Assembly: GCF_027913215.1 (NCBI RefSeq)
Contig: NZ_CP115780.1
Location: forward strand, 124,001 to 188,000
Reading direction: 5' to 3'
DNA: 64,000 bases
Source of the DNA: Paracoccus aerodenitrificans
GTDB lineage: Bacteria; Pseudomonadota; Alphaproteobacteria; Rhodobacterales; Rhodobacteraceae
Shown here: positions 25,973 through 35,530 of the stretch, piece after piece
How the letters are laid out: each line of letters opens with the position of its first letter
Position numbering within the stretch: position 1 is the first letter of the stretch
The notes under the pieces: generated by a model
Databases searched by the model: none
What the model was told of the DNA's origin: nothing
The model's input: only the letters and a program-made list of their open reading frames with translations
Translations under genes and position numbers: made by a program

Positions 25973-28711
25973 TCACTTCGCCTGTTTTTTCAGGAAGGCC
26001 GCCGCCAGCCCGATAATCACCGGAATGGCGATGCCCATGGCCAGCATCGGCCCGGCCAGTTCCGCCATTCCGAAGGCCTTGGAGAAAGCCCCCCGCGCGG
26101 CGGTGATAAACCAGGTCGAGGGGTAGATCTCGCCCAGAACCCGGCCAAAACCCGACAACGAAGAGACCGGGTCGATCAAACCCGAATAGCTGACCGCCGG
26201 GATCATCGTCAGCATGGCGGTCGCGAACAGCGCCGCGACCTGACTTGCGATGAAGACCGACACCAGAAAACCAAGCGCCGTGGTCGCGGTGACATAGATC
26301 AGCGCCGAAAGGGTAAAGCCCAGAAAACTGCCGTTGAAGGGCACTGCGAAGAATGTGACCGCCATGGCCATCATCAGGAAGAAATTCAGCATGGCCAGCG
26401 CGATATAGGGCAGCTGTTTGCCAAGCAGAAATTCCAGCCGCGTCACCGGCGTGACGTAGAAATTGATGATCGAGCCCAGTTCGCGTTCACGCGCGACCGA
26501 AAGCGTGGTCAGGATCGCCGGGATCATCAGCAAAAGCAGCGGGATGATCGCCGGGACCATCGCATTCAGGCTGCGCACGTCGGGGTTGTAGCGGTATCGG
26601 GTCACCAGTTCGAAACTGCCGCCGCTCGCCTTGTCACCGTAAAGCTGACGCGCCTGACGTGTGATCCAGTCGGCATGCATGCCCTGCACATAGCCCTGCA
26701 CCGTATTGGCGCGGCTGGGGTTGGCGCCGTCGAACCAGGCCCCGACCTGCACATCCCTGCCTGCCGCGATATCGGCGGCAAAGCCGGGCGGGATCTCGAT
26801 CGCCAGCGCCAGCTCGCCCGAGCGCATTCTTGCGTCGATCTCGTCGTAACTTGTCAGGGCCGGCTGTTCGATGAAATAGCGCGATCCCGCAATATCGGCG
26901 ATATAATTGCGGCTGGTGGTGGTCTGGTCGCGGTCAAGGGCGGCGAAGGTCAGATCCTCGACATCCATGTTGATGCCCAGCCCCACCACGATCATCAGAA
27001 GAAGGCTGCCGACCAACGCCATGGTCAGCCGGATCGGATCGCGCTGCAATTGCAGGCTTTCCAGCTGCGAATAGCTAAGCAGTCGCCGCAGGCTGAAGCC
27101 GGATTGCTGCGCGTGATGGGTCACCCCGGCTGCGGGGGCCTCGGGCGCGGCCTCGGGCGCAGCGGCGGGGGCGGGTGCCGTCTCGCCAATCGCCTCTTCA
27201 AGATAGGCGATGAACGCGTCTTCCAGCGTGGCGCAACCTTTGGCTTTCGTGATCCCCTCGGCGGTGTCCGAGACCAGCACCTTGCCCGCATGCATCAGGC
27301 TGATGCGGTCGCACCATTCCGCCTCGTTCATGAAATGGGTCGAGACAAAGATCGTCACGCCATCCTTGCGCGAAAGTTCCGCCAGAATGCGCCAGAAGCC
27401 GTTGCGCGCCACCGGGTCCACCCCCGAGGTCGGCTCGTCAAGGATCAGGATCTCGGGCGCATGGATCATCGCCACCGCCAGCGAAAGCCGCTGGCGGATA
27501 CCCAGCGGCAACGCCTCGGGCAGGCTGTCGGTCACGTCGCCCAGATCGAACCGGGCGATCATCTCGTCAACCCTGGCGGGGATCTTCTCGGCCGCCATAT
27601 CGAAAAGCCGCGCGTGCAGATCAAGGTTCTGACGCACCGTCAGCTCGGAATAGAGCGAGAAGGCCTGCGACATGAACCCGACCCGGCGGCGCACCGACAG
27701 ATCGCTTGCATCGACCTCATGGCCGAAAAGCTTTGCCCGGCCCTCACTCGGCTCCAGAAGCCCGGTGAGCATCTTCATCGTCGTCGTCTTGCCGCAGCCG
27801 TTCGAACCCAGAAAGCCGAAAATCTCACCCCTGGGGATGCGGAAGGAAACATTGTCGACCGCCACGAAATCGCCAAAGCGCTGCGTCAGCCCCTCGGCCT
27901 CGATGGCGATATCGCTGTCATCGGTGGTCCGCGGCGGGATCACCACGGCACTGTCTTCGCCCCGGTCTTCTTCGGGCAAAAGCGCGATGAAGGCTGCATC
28001 AAGCGTGTCGGCCCCGGTCCGCGACAGCAGATCGCTGGTGGTGCCGGTGGCCAGCACCCGGCCCGCATTCATCGCAACCAGCCAGTCGAAGCGCGCGGCC
28101 TCTTCCATATAGGCGGTGGCGGTGATCACGCTCATCCCCGGCCGTGTCGCGCGGATGCGGTCGATCAGATCCCAGAACTGGCGGCGCGACAGCGGATCGA
28201 CGCCGGTGGTCGGCTCGTCAAGAATCAGGAAATCGGGATCATGGATCAGCGCGCAGCACAGACCCAGCTTTTGCTTCATGCCGCCCGACAGCTTTGACGC
28301 CGGGCGCGACCGGAACGGCGTCATGCCGGTCGCAGCCAGCAGATCGGTGATCCGCCGCTCGCGTTCGGCCTTGTCATGACCGAAAAGCGAGCCGAAGAAA
28401 TCAAGGTTCTCTTCGACCGAAAGCGTCGGGTAGAGGTTCTTGCCCAGACCCTGCGGCATATAGGCGGTGCGGGGGCAGACGCGGTTGCGATGCGCCACAT
28501 CGCGCATATCGCCGCCCAGAACCTCGACCTTGCCCTGCTGGATCACACGTGCCCCGGCCAGCAGCGACAGAAGGCTGGACTTTCCGACCCCGTCTGGCCC
28601 GATCAGCCCGACCATGCGCCCCTCAGGGATCTCCAGCGTCACATTGTCAAGCGCCGTGACCTTGCCATAGCGCAGCGTCAGGCCGGAGACCCCGGCAACT
28701 GAGCCGGTCAT
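25973..28711 (-). CDS. rbbA: RbbA-type ABC transporter: two ATPase domains fused to ABC-2 permease
   Basis: A 912-residue fusion. ATPase domain 1 (about 8-240) has Walker [10 protein letters not shown], signature [11 protein letters not shown] and Walker [13 protein letters not shown]. Domain 2 (about 270-510) has GSNGCGKTT, a weaker signature [11 protein letters not shown] and [13 protein letters not shown] Pro/Ala-rich linker (about 520-540) precedes an ABC-2 permease (about 550-912) that also carries the [16 protein letters not shown] coupling motif. The name comes from E. coli RbbA; the ribosome association reported there cannot be judged here. It overlaps hlyD by four bases. With the downstream permease it probably makes the heterodimeric membrane part of an exporter. 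Confidence 0.92.
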   Translation of the reverse strand: MTGSVAGVSGLTLRYGKVTALDNVTLEIPEGRMVGLIGPDGVGKSSLLSLLAGARVIQQGKVEVLGGDMRDVAHRNRVCPRTAYMPQGLGKNLYPTLSVEENLDFFGSLFGHDKAERERRITDLLAATGMTPFRSRPASKLSGGMKQKLGLCCALIHDPDFLILDEPTTGVDPLSRRQFWDLIDRIRATRPGMSVITATAYMEEAARFDWLVAMNAGRVLATGTTSDLLSRTGADTLDAAFIALLPEEDRGEDSAVVIPPRTTDDSDIAIEAEGLTQRFGDFVAVDNVSFRIPRGEIFGFLGSNGCGKTTTMKMLTGLLEPSEGRAKLFGHEVDASDLSVRRRVGFMSQAFSLYSELTVRQNLDLHARLFDMAAEKIPARVDEMIARFDLGDVTDSLPEALPLGIRQRLSLAVAMIHAPEILILDEPTSGVDPVARNGFWRILAELSRKDGVTIFVSTHFMNEAEWCDRISLMHAGKVLVSDTAEGITKAKGCATLEDAFIAYLEEAIGETAPAPAAAPEAAPEAPAAGVTHHAQQSGFSLRRLLSYSQLESLQLQRDPIRLTMALVGSLLLMIVVGLGINMDVEDLTFAALDRDQTTTSRNYIADIAGSRYFIEQPALTSYDEIDARMRSGELALAIEIPPGFAADIAAGRDVQVGAWFDGANPSRANTVQGYVQGMHADWITRQARQLYGDKASGGSFELVTRYRYNPDVRSLNAMVPAIIPLLLLMIPAILTTLSVARERELGSIINFYVTPVTRLEFLLGKQLPYIALAMLNFFLMMAMAVTFFAVPFNGSFLGFTLSALIYVTATTALGFLVSVFIASQVAALFATAMLTMIPAVSYSGLIDPVSSLSGFGRVLGEIYPSTWFITAARGAFSKAFGMAELAGPMLAMGIAIPVIIGLAAAFLKKQAK

Positions 28712-29775
28712 TTCACGACATTGGAAAGAAAGTCAGGCCAGGCGGCATCCGGATCAAGCCGCAGATAGGCCATGCCCGGCAGGCCGGTTTTGACATATTC
28801 GATATGCCGCGACAGCAGCTCGGGGTCGATGCGGGCACGGACGCGGAACATCAGCTTTTCGCGCTCATCGGCGGTCTCGACCGTCTTTGGCGTGAACTGC
28901 GCCACATCGGCAACATAGGAAACCGTGGCCGGGATCACGAATTCCCGCGCCGCATCCATGACAAGGCGCACCTCTGATCCGACCTGCACCCGGCCGACCT
29001 GCGATGTCGGCAGAAAAACCGTCATATAGACATCGCCCAGATCGACAAGGCTGAGGATCCGCCCGCCAGAGCCGACAATCTCGCCCTCTTGTGCGATGCG
29101 ATACTGGATCCGGCCCGTGCGCGGCGCTTTCAGCGTGGCGTCGTCCAGAGAGGCCTGGATCGCATCAATCGACGCCTTTGCCGCCTCGACGGCCGCACTT
29201 GCATCGACCACCTGCGCCTGCGCGCTGCTGACCCCCGCCAGCGCTGCCGCATGGCTGGCTTCGGCCGAGGCCACACCGGCGCGGGCCTGGGCGTCCCGGG
29301 CGCGGTCATCATCCAGCACTTGCTGCGAGATCGCACTGGTCTTTGCAAGCTGCTCAGAGCGTTCAAGCCTGCGCGACGCGGCATCGGCAACCGAGCCTGC
29401 CTGATCAACCGCGGCCCGGGCCGCGCGCTCTTGTGCCTCGGCCTGAGCGACCAGCGCCCTTGCTGTCTCGACGCCGATTTCGGCGCGGGCAAGCTGCGCT
29501 TCGGCCTGACGTTTTTGTGCGTTCAGCTGCACCACGTCCATCTGCACCAGCACATCGCCTGCGCTGACCATGTCACCTTCGGCAGCGGTGATTTCGGCGA
29601 TTCGGCCGCCGGTGAGCGCCGCGATATCCACCTCGGTCGCCTCGATCCGGCCATTGGCGCTGGCAAAACCCGCCGGCAGACCGGCGGGTTGCAGCCGGTC
29701 CCAGGCCAGCCAGCCAAGCACGGCGACAACGGCCAGGCCGCCCAGAATAATGGTGTTTCTGCCGGGCTTTGCCAT
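28708..29775 (-). CDS. HlyD-family periplasmic adaptor (YhiI-like)
   Basis: A membrane-fusion protein of 355 residues. It has one N-terminal transmembrane anchor ([18 protein letters not shown]), a biotinyl-lipoyl-like half motif ([18 protein letters not shown]), a long Ala/Gln-rich coiled coil (about 100-210), and a beta-barrel domain with [14 protein letters not shown]. The start is the ATG at 29775 with AGAGGC upstream; the longer open frame to 30105 overlaps the divergent TetR gene and is not native. It is the first gene of the exporter operon and is divergent from the TetR regulator, which probably controls it. Confidence 0.9.
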   Translation of the reverse strand: MAKPGRNTIILGGLAVVAVLGWLAWDRLQPAGLPAGFASANGRIEATEVDIAALTGGRIAEITAAEGDMVSAGDVLVQMDVVQLNAQKRQAEAQLARAEIGVETARALVAQAEAQERAARAAVDQAGSVADAASRRLERSEQLAKTSAISQQVLDDDRARDAQARAGVASAEASHAAALAGVSSAQAQVVDASAAVEAAKASIDAIQASLDDATLKAPRTGRIQYRIAQEGEIVGSGGRILSLVDLGDVYMTVFLPTSQVGRVQVGSEVRLVMDAAREFVIPATVSYVADVAQFTPKTVETADEREKLMFRVRARIDPELLSRHIEYVKTGLPGMAYLRLDPDAAWPDFLSNVVK

Positions 29776-30034
29776 GATCTGCCTCTGATTGCTGTGCTGA
29801 TGGATGCTTCGCGCATGTCCCGATGCGGTCTTCGCCCTACGCTCCCCTGTTGTCAACGCTCGATGACAGGGTAAAAACCTGTATTGTCGCGCAAAAGCGG
29901 CTGCTGGTTGTTTGCTGTTGAAAAACCAGCTAAACAACACGACCCGGTCTGGGCTGCACCTTGCCGCACCTCTGCTCCGGGGCAGCATTTTCAGTTTCTT
30001 CGCGTCGAAGCCACCGGACGAACACAAGCCACCC

Positions 30035-30661
30035 ATGCCAAGGACGCTCAACTCAGCCAACTCGACCGACCGCATGCCGGGGCAGGCAACCGGGAAAGAA
30101 CGCATTCTTGCATCGGCGATGCTGCTTTTCGCGCGGATGCCCTATTCCGACACCAGCCTGCGCGACATCGCCGCCGCGGCTGGGGTCGATGTGGCCTATG
30201 TCCATCGCGCCTTCGGGTCGAAGGCTGAGATATTCCGTCAGGCCTTGCTGGCGCTTGCGCCCCTCGATGACATCGCCGCAGGGGACCCCGATGGCGCGAC
30301 CATGATCAACCGGATCTGCGATCTGGCCTTCCTGCGTGATCCGCGCAAGGTAGAAGATGTCAGGCCGCTTCATTTACTGACACAGTCCAGCCTCTGCAGC
30401 GAGGCGCGGGCGATCATTGCGCAATTCTTTGGCACGTCACTAGCCCTGCCTCTAAGCAGGGCGTTTGGCCATGCGGATCCGGGACGGGCGCATTTCGCGC
30501 TTAGCCTTCTCAGCGGTTTCGTGACCCATCGTGCGATTTTCGGGCCTGCGGATTTGCTGGCTATCCCCGAGGCGGATCAGCGACAGATGCTGCAAACCGC
30601 CCTGATGAACGCAATGCTGCCTGGTTGTTCAGATGGGGTATTCGGCTGGCGTCCCATCTAG
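30035..30661 (+). CDS. TetR/AcrR-family transcriptional regulator
   Basis: A 208-residue repressor-type regulator. The N-terminal helix-turn-helix is at about 25-70 (ERILASAMLLFAR, TSLRDIAAAAGVDVAYVHRAF). The remainder is an all-helical ligand domain of no recognised specificity. The start ATG at 30035 gives a normal TetR N-terminal arm; a second Met at 30074 is an alternative. It is divergent from the hlyD-rbbA operon across about 260 bases, the standard layout for local control of an exporter. Confidence 0.88.
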   Translation: MPRTLNSANSTDRMPGQATGKERILASAMLLFARMPYSDTSLRDIAAAAGVDVAYVHRAFGSKAEIFRQALLALAPLDDIAAGDPDGATMINRICDLAFLRDPRKVEDVRPLHLLTQSSLCSEARAIIAQFFGTSLALPLSRAFGHADPGRAHFALSLLSGFVTHRAIFGPADLLAIPEADQRQMLQTALMNAMLPGCSDGVFGWRPI

Positions 30662-31239
30662 ACCACTATCCAAGTCAGCTTGCCAACTGCGATCCTGTAT
30701 AAGTCATGTTGGGATTTCCGCGTTTCGTGCGGAGATTTCAACACGATTGATCGGACGCCTCAGGTGCTTTCAGGCGGCTATATACGGTCGGTCAGATGGC
30801 CGCTTGGATCGAGTGTCGGTCTCGTAGGTTGCGCGCCCCCGCAACCAATACATATTTGCTCTTGGGCACTGATCACGCGCCGGATGCGGGTCAGAGTATT
30901 GTCTTTGCAAGTGCGAAACAGTTCGCAGATCCTGTCCCCGCAACCAAAAAATCCCCTATGATCAAAAGCTTGGATGATGACTGAAACAGTCGGGCGTCCC
31001 CATCCCCGTTTTGCATCAACGCCACATCAACGTTTGCGAAGGCCGGTGGCGAAACCGATGCCATTCAGTAAGGGCACTCCGGTTTGGGACGCAGGACATC
31101 GTCGCAAGTCGCTCGTCCGAGCGCCACATCCTCTCCCGCTTCAGTCAAGGTCGCGATTAGCAATCCGTTCAAGTGAAGTGGTCCTAGGAATCCGGACAGT
31201 CGGCTAAGGTGTATCCCAAACCTTTGAAGGGATACGAGA
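30662..31239. other. Gene-free stretch with two tRNA-3'-end-like motifs
   Basis: I see no supported gene here. Two words, CCCCCGCAACCA (30836-30847) and TCCCCGCAACCA (30935-30946), look like the acceptor end of a methionine-type tRNA. The second follows ACAG-TTCG-like bases resembling a decayed T-arm. A whole tRNA cannot be folded: the only matching 5' acceptor (TGCGGG at 30885) is too near. They may be att-site scars. Confidence 0.35.
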
Positions 31240-31269
31240 ATGGCGAAGCGCCGGAACTTTACCCTGTGA
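31240..31269 (+). pseudogene. Possible IS3-type orfA start remnant
   Basis: Nine codons (MAKRRNFTL) followed by TGA resemble the start of IS3-family OrfA proteins. They are preceded by an IS-like leader with CTTTGAAGGGATACGAGA. No further homology follows. This is a guess from a short match. Confidence 0.3.
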
Positions 31270-31289
31270 ATCCCTTTTGTCAACACGGC

Positions 31290-31991
31290 CTAAACCGCGA
31301 CCCCAAATAGTTTCCCGATAGCGGCGGTCACTGCCATCGCGGCACCGCCCCAGAAGACCACACGCAGTGTTGGTCGCAACAACTTGGCTCCGCCGGCCCA
31401 AGCCCCGAGAGCCCCGAGAACGGCAAGCGCGAGCAGCGTTGTCACAGTAACCACGACGGCGACAGTTTCTGCGGGTGAGACGAGCGCAGCAACCATCGGC
31501 ACAGCCCCGGCCAAAGTGAACGTGAGCCCAGAGGCAAAGGCAGCCTGTAAGGGATTGGCGCTATGCACCTCAGAGAGGCCGAGTTCATCGCGCACATGGG
31601 CCCCAAGCGCGTCAGCTTCGGTCAACTCGCGCGCGACAAGCGCTGCCGTCGCGGGCGAGAGACCTCGGCTCTCCCAGATAGAAGCCAGTTCCGCCTCCTC
31701 CTCCGCGGGTGTCTCGCGCAGAGCCTGCGCCTCACGGGCGATGTCAGCACCTTCAATATCCGATTGTGAGCTGACCGAGACATACTCCCCCGCCGCCATC
31801 GACATCGCCCCGGCGGCCAATCCCGCGGCGCCTGCGATGAACACCGCCTCTGCGGAAGGATTGGCGACCGCCACGCCCACGATGAGCGCCGAGATCGAGA
31901 CGATCCCATCGTTGGCGCCGAGCACCGCGGCCCGCAACCAACCGCTGCGGTTGACGAAATGTACTTCTTCATGGGCTGACTGATAGGTCAT
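31290..31991 (-). CDS. VIT/CCC1-family Fe2+/Mn2+ transporter
   Basis: A 233-residue membrane protein of the VIT1/CCC1 superfamily. It has the hallmark GANDGIVSISALIVGVA in helix 1, then AGAMSMAAGEYVSVSSQSD in helix 2 with its Met-x-x-Gly-Glu metal-binding region. The cytoplasmic acidic helical segment (about 75-125) holds the Glu-rich residues that bind iron in plant VIT1. Three more helices follow. It is expected to export or sequester Fe2+ or Mn2+. It is divergent from the P1B-4 ATPase, and the intergenic region carries twin FNR-like boxes. Confidence 0.9.
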   Translation of the reverse strand: MTYQSAHEEVHFVNRSGWLRAAVLGANDGIVSISALIVGVAVANPSAEAVFIAGAAGLAAGAMSMAAGEYVSVSSQSDIEGADIAREAQALRETPAEEEAELASIWESRGLSPATAALVARELTEADALGAHVRDELGLSEVHSANPLQAAFASGLTFTLAGAVPMVAALVSPAETVAVVVTVTTLLALAVLGALGAWAGGAKLLRPTLRVVFWGGAAMAVTAAIGKLFGVAV

Positions 31992-32133
31992 GGCCGTCCC
32001 GCTCCAATTTCATACTGTCGATCTGACCCTGTAGATTCCAGGCCGCGCCAAGGCTTCACCGCTCATCCACGCTCGATGGATTGAAACGCTGACGAGGCCA
32101 TCGACTTCCTTAAACTTCCGGTAACAATGTAGG

Positions 32134-32166
32134 GTGACCCAGATCATTGCAATTGATCTGGGTCAT
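32134..32166. promoter_or_regulatory. Twin FNR-like boxes forming a large inverted repeat
   Basis: TGACCCAGATCA (32135-32146) and TGATCTGGGTCA (32154-32165) are exact 12-base inverted arms around a 7-base spacer. Each arm with its edge bases reads as an FNR-type box, for example TTGAT-CTGG-GTCA. They lie about 80 bases before the P1B-4 ATPase start and 143 bases before the divergent VIT start. This suggests shared low-oxygen control. Confidence 0.6.
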
Positions 32167-32245
32167 AGCCGACGTTGGACGGAATGAATTATCGGCTCCT
32201 CATGCGCCGAACCCGCCGCATGCGTGTCAACACAGGAAGCTTCCT

Positions 32246-34201
32246 ATGCCCAGCACCGCCCCTGTAAGTCTTGAAGAACGCCTCATGTTTCCCCTCACGC
32301 TCGCGGCGAGTTTCGGCATGGCGGCCGCCTTCTTCGGCACCTTCGTGCTGCCGGGGATCTGGCTCACGGCAGGGCTTGCACTTGTCTATCTTGCGGCCGG
32401 GCTTCCGACGGGGCTGCGCGCGCTTGGTGCACTTTTCAAGGACCACGTGCTCGACATAGACCTGTTGATGATCATCGCGGCTTTGGCCGCGCTTGCCGTC
32501 GGCGCCCCGCTGGAGGGGGCCGTTCTCCTCACACTCTTCAGCATTTCGGGCACGCTGGAGCATCGCGCTATGGGCCGCGCCCGCCGCGCGATCGAGGCGC
32601 TGATGGCGCTGCGCCCCGAGACTGCACTGCGGCTGAGCGCCACGGGCGCGACAGAGGAAATCCCCGTCGCGGCGCTTCGCGAGGGGGATTTGCTTGTCCT
32701 GCGTCCGGGCGCGCGCGTGCCCGTGGATGGCGTGCTTGTCACCGGCGAAGGCACGGTCGACGAGGCGACGATCACCGGAGAGTCGATGCCCGTCTCAAAG
32801 GTGCCCGGAGCGAAGCTTTTCGAGGCGACGGTCAACCTCAATTCCGTGCTGACCATGCGCGCAAGCGCCACCGTCGAAAGCAGCACCGTGGCGCGGATGA
32901 TCGACATGGTGACCGAGGCCCAAGCCGCCCGCGCGCCTTCCGAGACCTTCAGCGCCTGGTTCGGGCAGCGCTACACCGTGGCCGTGCTTTTGGGGGCCAT
33001 GCTGGCCTTTGTGGTTCTGTGGGGGATGGGGGCTTCCGCCTCCGACGCCCTCTACCGCGCTGCGGTGCTGCTGGTGGCGGCAAGCCCTTGCGCCGTGGTG
33101 ATCTCGGTGCCCGCCGCCATGCTGTCGGCGCTGGCGGCTGCGGCACGGGGCGGCGTGTTGTTCAAAGGTGGCGCGGCGCTTGAAGCCTTGGCAGAAGTGA
33201 AGAGCTTTTCCTTTGACAAAACCGGCACCCTGACCACCGGAGTTGCAGAGGTCACCGACCTCACCTCAGAGATCCCCGAGGGGCGCATGCTGGCGCTGCT
33301 CTCGGGTTTGGAGGCGCAGTCCGAGCATCCGATCGCCGCCGCGATCCGGCGCCGGGCAGAGGCCGAGGGGCTTGCCCCCGCCGCCATCCGGGATGTCGTG
33401 ACCCATCCCAGTGAGGGCATCACCGGGATCGACGAAGAGGGGCCGATCTGGGCCGGAAACCAGCGCATGCTGGAGCGGATGGGGGCGCGGGTCGATACGG
33501 CCGGGGCGCAGCGGCTGAAGGCCTCGGCCCAAACCGTCACCTGGATCGGGCGTGGCGAGCAGCTGATCGGCGGCGTCACGGTGGCAGACCGCCCGCGGCC
33601 AAGCTCTGCCGCCGGGCTTTCGCAACTGCGTGCGGCGGGGGTGGCGCAGCTGGCCCTGATGACCGGGGATCGCCGCCCGGTGGCCGAACGGATCGGGCGG
33701 GAGCTCGGCTTTTCCGATGCGGAGATCCACGCCGAATTGTTGCCGGAAGACAAGGTCAAACTGGTTGCCGCGCTTGCCGAAAAGGGCCGGACGGCCTTCG
33801 TCGGCGACGGGGTGAATGATGCCGCTGCCCTTGCCCGGGCGGATGTCGGCGTCGCCATGGGGGTTGCGGGCAGCGAAGTGGCGCTGCAGGCCGCAGATGT
33901 GGCGCTTCTGTCCGAGGACATGACCCGCCTTGCCGCCGCCCGGACACTGGCCTTGCGTACCCGCCGGATCATCCGGCAGAACCTCGGCTTTGCCTTGGCG
34001 ATGATGGTGCTTCTGGTGGTCTCGGCGCTATTTTTCGAGCTGCCTTTGCCGCTTGCCGTCATCGGCCATGAAGGGGGCACGGTTCTGGTGGTGCTAAACG
34101 GGTTGCGGCTGCTCGCCGATCCGATCCGCAATGATCGCGGCGCGGCGCGAAAAGCGGCCTCGCATCCCTCCTCCCAACCTCAAGAGGTTTCTCATGTATA
34201 A
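32246..34201 (+). CDS. P1B-4-type metal ATPase (SPC motif), Co2+/Fe2+ efflux class
   Basis: ATP-driven efflux pump in the inner membrane, 651 residues. It has no N-terminal metal-binding domain and few membrane helices, typical of the P1B-4 (CtpD/CoaT) class. Diagnostic residues are Ser280-Pro281-Cys282 in the membrane motif, phosphorylated Asp324 in DKTGT, GDGVND, and HEGGT starting at His608 in the last helices. The start ATG at 32246 has AGGAAGC upstream; earlier in-frame starts lie in the promoter region. Family work links this class to Co2+ or Fe2+ export, which suits the divergent VIT iron transporter. A truncated uspA overlaps its end by eight bases. Confidence 0.93.
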   Translation: MPSTAPVSLEERLMFPLTLAASFGMAAAFFGTFVLPGIWLTAGLALVYLAAGLPTGLRALGALFKDHVLDIDLLMIIAALAALAVGAPLEGAVLLTLFSISGTLEHRAMGRARRAIEALMALRPETALRLSATGATEEIPVAALREGDLLVLRPGARVPVDGVLVTGEGTVDEATITGESMPVSKVPGAKLFEATVNLNSVLTMRASATVESSTVARMIDMVTEAQAARAPSETFSAWFGQRYTVAVLLGAMLAFVVLWGMGASASDALYRAAVLLVAASPCAVVISVPAAMLSALAAAARGGVLFKGGAALEALAEVKSFSFDKTGTLTTGVAEVTDLTSEIPEGRMLALLSGLEAQSEHPIAAAIRRRAEAEGLAPAAIRDVVTHPSEGITGIDEEGPIWAGNQRMLERMGARVDTAGAQRLKASAQTVTWIGRGEQLIGGVTVADRPRPSSAAGLSQLRAAGVAQLALMTGDRRPVAERIGRELGFSDAEIHAELLPEDKVKLVAALAEKGRTAFVGDGVNDAAALARADVGVAMGVAGSEVALQAADVALLSEDMTRLAAARTLALRTRRIIRQNLGFALAMMVLLVVSALFFELPLPLAVIGHEGGTVLVVLNGLRLLADPIRNDRGAARKAASHPSSQPQEVSHV

Positions 34202-34270
34202 GCACATCCTTATCACCACCGATGGCTCTGAGAACGCGGGCCTCGGCCTTGAGCATGGCATTGCACTGGT
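34194..34270 (+). pseudogene. uspA: uspA universal stress protein gene, truncated by IS6
   Basis: ATG at 34194 opens MYKHILITTDGSENAGLGLE, the usual UspA first strand and start of helix 1. After about 25 codons the sequence becomes IS6 terminal DNA and stops at 34283-34285. It overlaps the ATPase stop, so it was translated with it. UspA genes commonly accompany FNR-controlled clusters. The rest of the gene is not elsewhere in the window. Confidence 0.8.
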
Positions 34271-35047
34271 GTTGTCACGTTAACCGAAGGGTTGGCTGGC
34301 AAGGCCGTAAATGAAGGTCTTAGGCGATGCTGGCTGCTACTTTCCACGTGCGGAGAGCTTCCATCCGGTGGTAGCGAATGGTCAGGGCGGCGCGTCGGCG
34401 AGCTGGAACGGAGAAACAATTGCGGACGGCTGAATGGATGGACACGAAGCGTTGCAGGCCGCCTGGCGAGCGATGACCCTGCATCACGCGCTCTCGCTTT
34501 CGGAACGGTAAATGGCTGTTCTCGGCACGATTGTTGAGCCCCTTATGCGACCAGTGATCCAGATCGGGCAGGAGTTCGCGCTTGGCCGCGCCATATGAGC
34601 GGAGCTTGTCCGTTATAATCCGCTTGGGAACAGACCCCGCGCGTTTCATCAGCTTGCGCAAAAGCCGTTTGGCGGCCCGTTTGTCCCGCCGGGACTGGAG
34701 GATCTCGTCCAGAACAACGCCGCGTTGATCAACGGCGCGCCAGAGCCAGAACGTCTTGCCGGAAATCTTCACCACGACTTCGTCAAGATGCCAGATGTCG
34801 CCGGGGCGGCGCTGGCATCGCCGCAAGTTTCTCGCGATCTGCGGCCCGAATTTGGCCGTCCAGCGCCGAACCGTTTCATAGGAGACGTCGATGCCACGTT
34901 CGAGCAGCATCTCCTCAACCTCCCGCAGGCTCAGATTGAACCGGACGTACAGCCAGACCGCGTGGGCAATGATCGAAGGCGGGAACCGGTGCCGCTTGTA
35001 GCTGATGGAAGGTGTCTGCATCGCCGTGACCTACGTAGCAAACAGCA
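34270..35047. mobile_element. IS6-family insertion sequence
   Basis: A transposase gene is bounded by imperfect ends: GGTGTTGTCACGTTAA at the left, and on the minus strand GCTGTTTGCTACGTAG at the right. It interrupts uspA on the left and an IS21 istB remnant on the right, so no target duplication can be seen. The different flanks suggest replicative cointegrate formation and deletion, as IS6 elements do. Confidence 0.7.
34320..35021 (-). CDS. IS6-family transposase
   Basis: A 233-residue DDE transposase of normal IS6/IS26 length. It has the start [20 protein letters not shown], the helix-turn-helix [20 protein letters not shown], catalytic [11 protein letters not shown] (first Asp), [14 protein letters not shown] (second Asp) and [17 protein letters not shown] (Glu). 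The frame is complete with no stop. It is probably active, given the clean truncations on both sides. Confidence 0.93.
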   Translation of the reverse strand: MQTPSISYKRHRFPPSIIAHAVWLYVRFNLSLREVEEMLLERGIDVSYETVRRWTAKFGPQIARNLRRCQRRPGDIWHLDEVVVKISGKTFWLWRAVDQRGVVLDEILQSRRDKRAAKRLLRKLMKRAGSVPKRIITDKLRSYGAAKRELLPDLDHWSHKGLNNRAENSHLPFRKRERVMQGHRSPGGLQRFVSIHSAVRNCFSVPARRRAALTIRYHRMEALRTWKVAASIA

Positions 35048-35058
35048 AGGAGGCAATC

Positions 35059-35333
35059 GCTACTTGCCGTTCAGCGCGTCAGGAGGCGCCTTGCTCTTCC
35101 ATCTGCTGAGCAAGCTCTACGAGCGCACCAGCGTGATCATCACCACGAACCTCAGCTTCAGCGAGTGGGCCACAGTGTTCGGTGACGCCAAGATGACCAC
35201 CGCGCTTCTCGATCGGCTGACCCATCGCTGCCACATCCTCGAGACCGGAAACGACAGCTTCCGCTTCAAGGACAGCGCGGCTGCAGCAACGCGGAAAAAG
35301 AGGGAGGGAAGCCATGTCTTGACCCAATCATGA
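35059..35333 (+). pseudogene. istB: IS21-family helper ATPase IstB, C-terminal remnant
   Basis: About 90 codons encode the end of Ist[41 protein letters not shown] and [20 protein letters not shown]. The AAA+ Walker motifs upstream are gone, replaced by the IS6 element. The following 35334-35530 holds no gene; it contains the IS21-like terminal words GGGTCACTTCTC and GGGTCAGTTCTGG, then filler up to the nuclease gene stop. Confidence 0.85.
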
Positions 35334-35530
35334 CCCGCTCAGCATAATTCAAGGTGGGTCACTTCTCGATGGAAACCCCGGGTCAGTTCTGGGTGGAAAT
35401 CAACAGAAAATGGGTTTTCCAACCGACTGGCGTACACGACCGGTCTGGAACCCATAAACGGCCACACCCCAAACGCCCGCCCCAAAGGAGCGAACGTCAA
35501 ATCTCGGCCAGAGCTAGGACAACCTCCTCT

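Noticed and set aside
25931..28297. 788-codon plus-strand open frame opposite rbbA
   Set aside because: It mirrors the RbbA coding frame, whose Walker and signature motifs are clear. The plus-strand protein has no recognisable domain.
30885..30946. Possible complete tRNA gene ending in CCGCAACCA
   Set aside because: Only 62 bases separate the possible 5' and 3' acceptor strands, too short for a tRNA with all arms, and no anticodon stem can be drawn.
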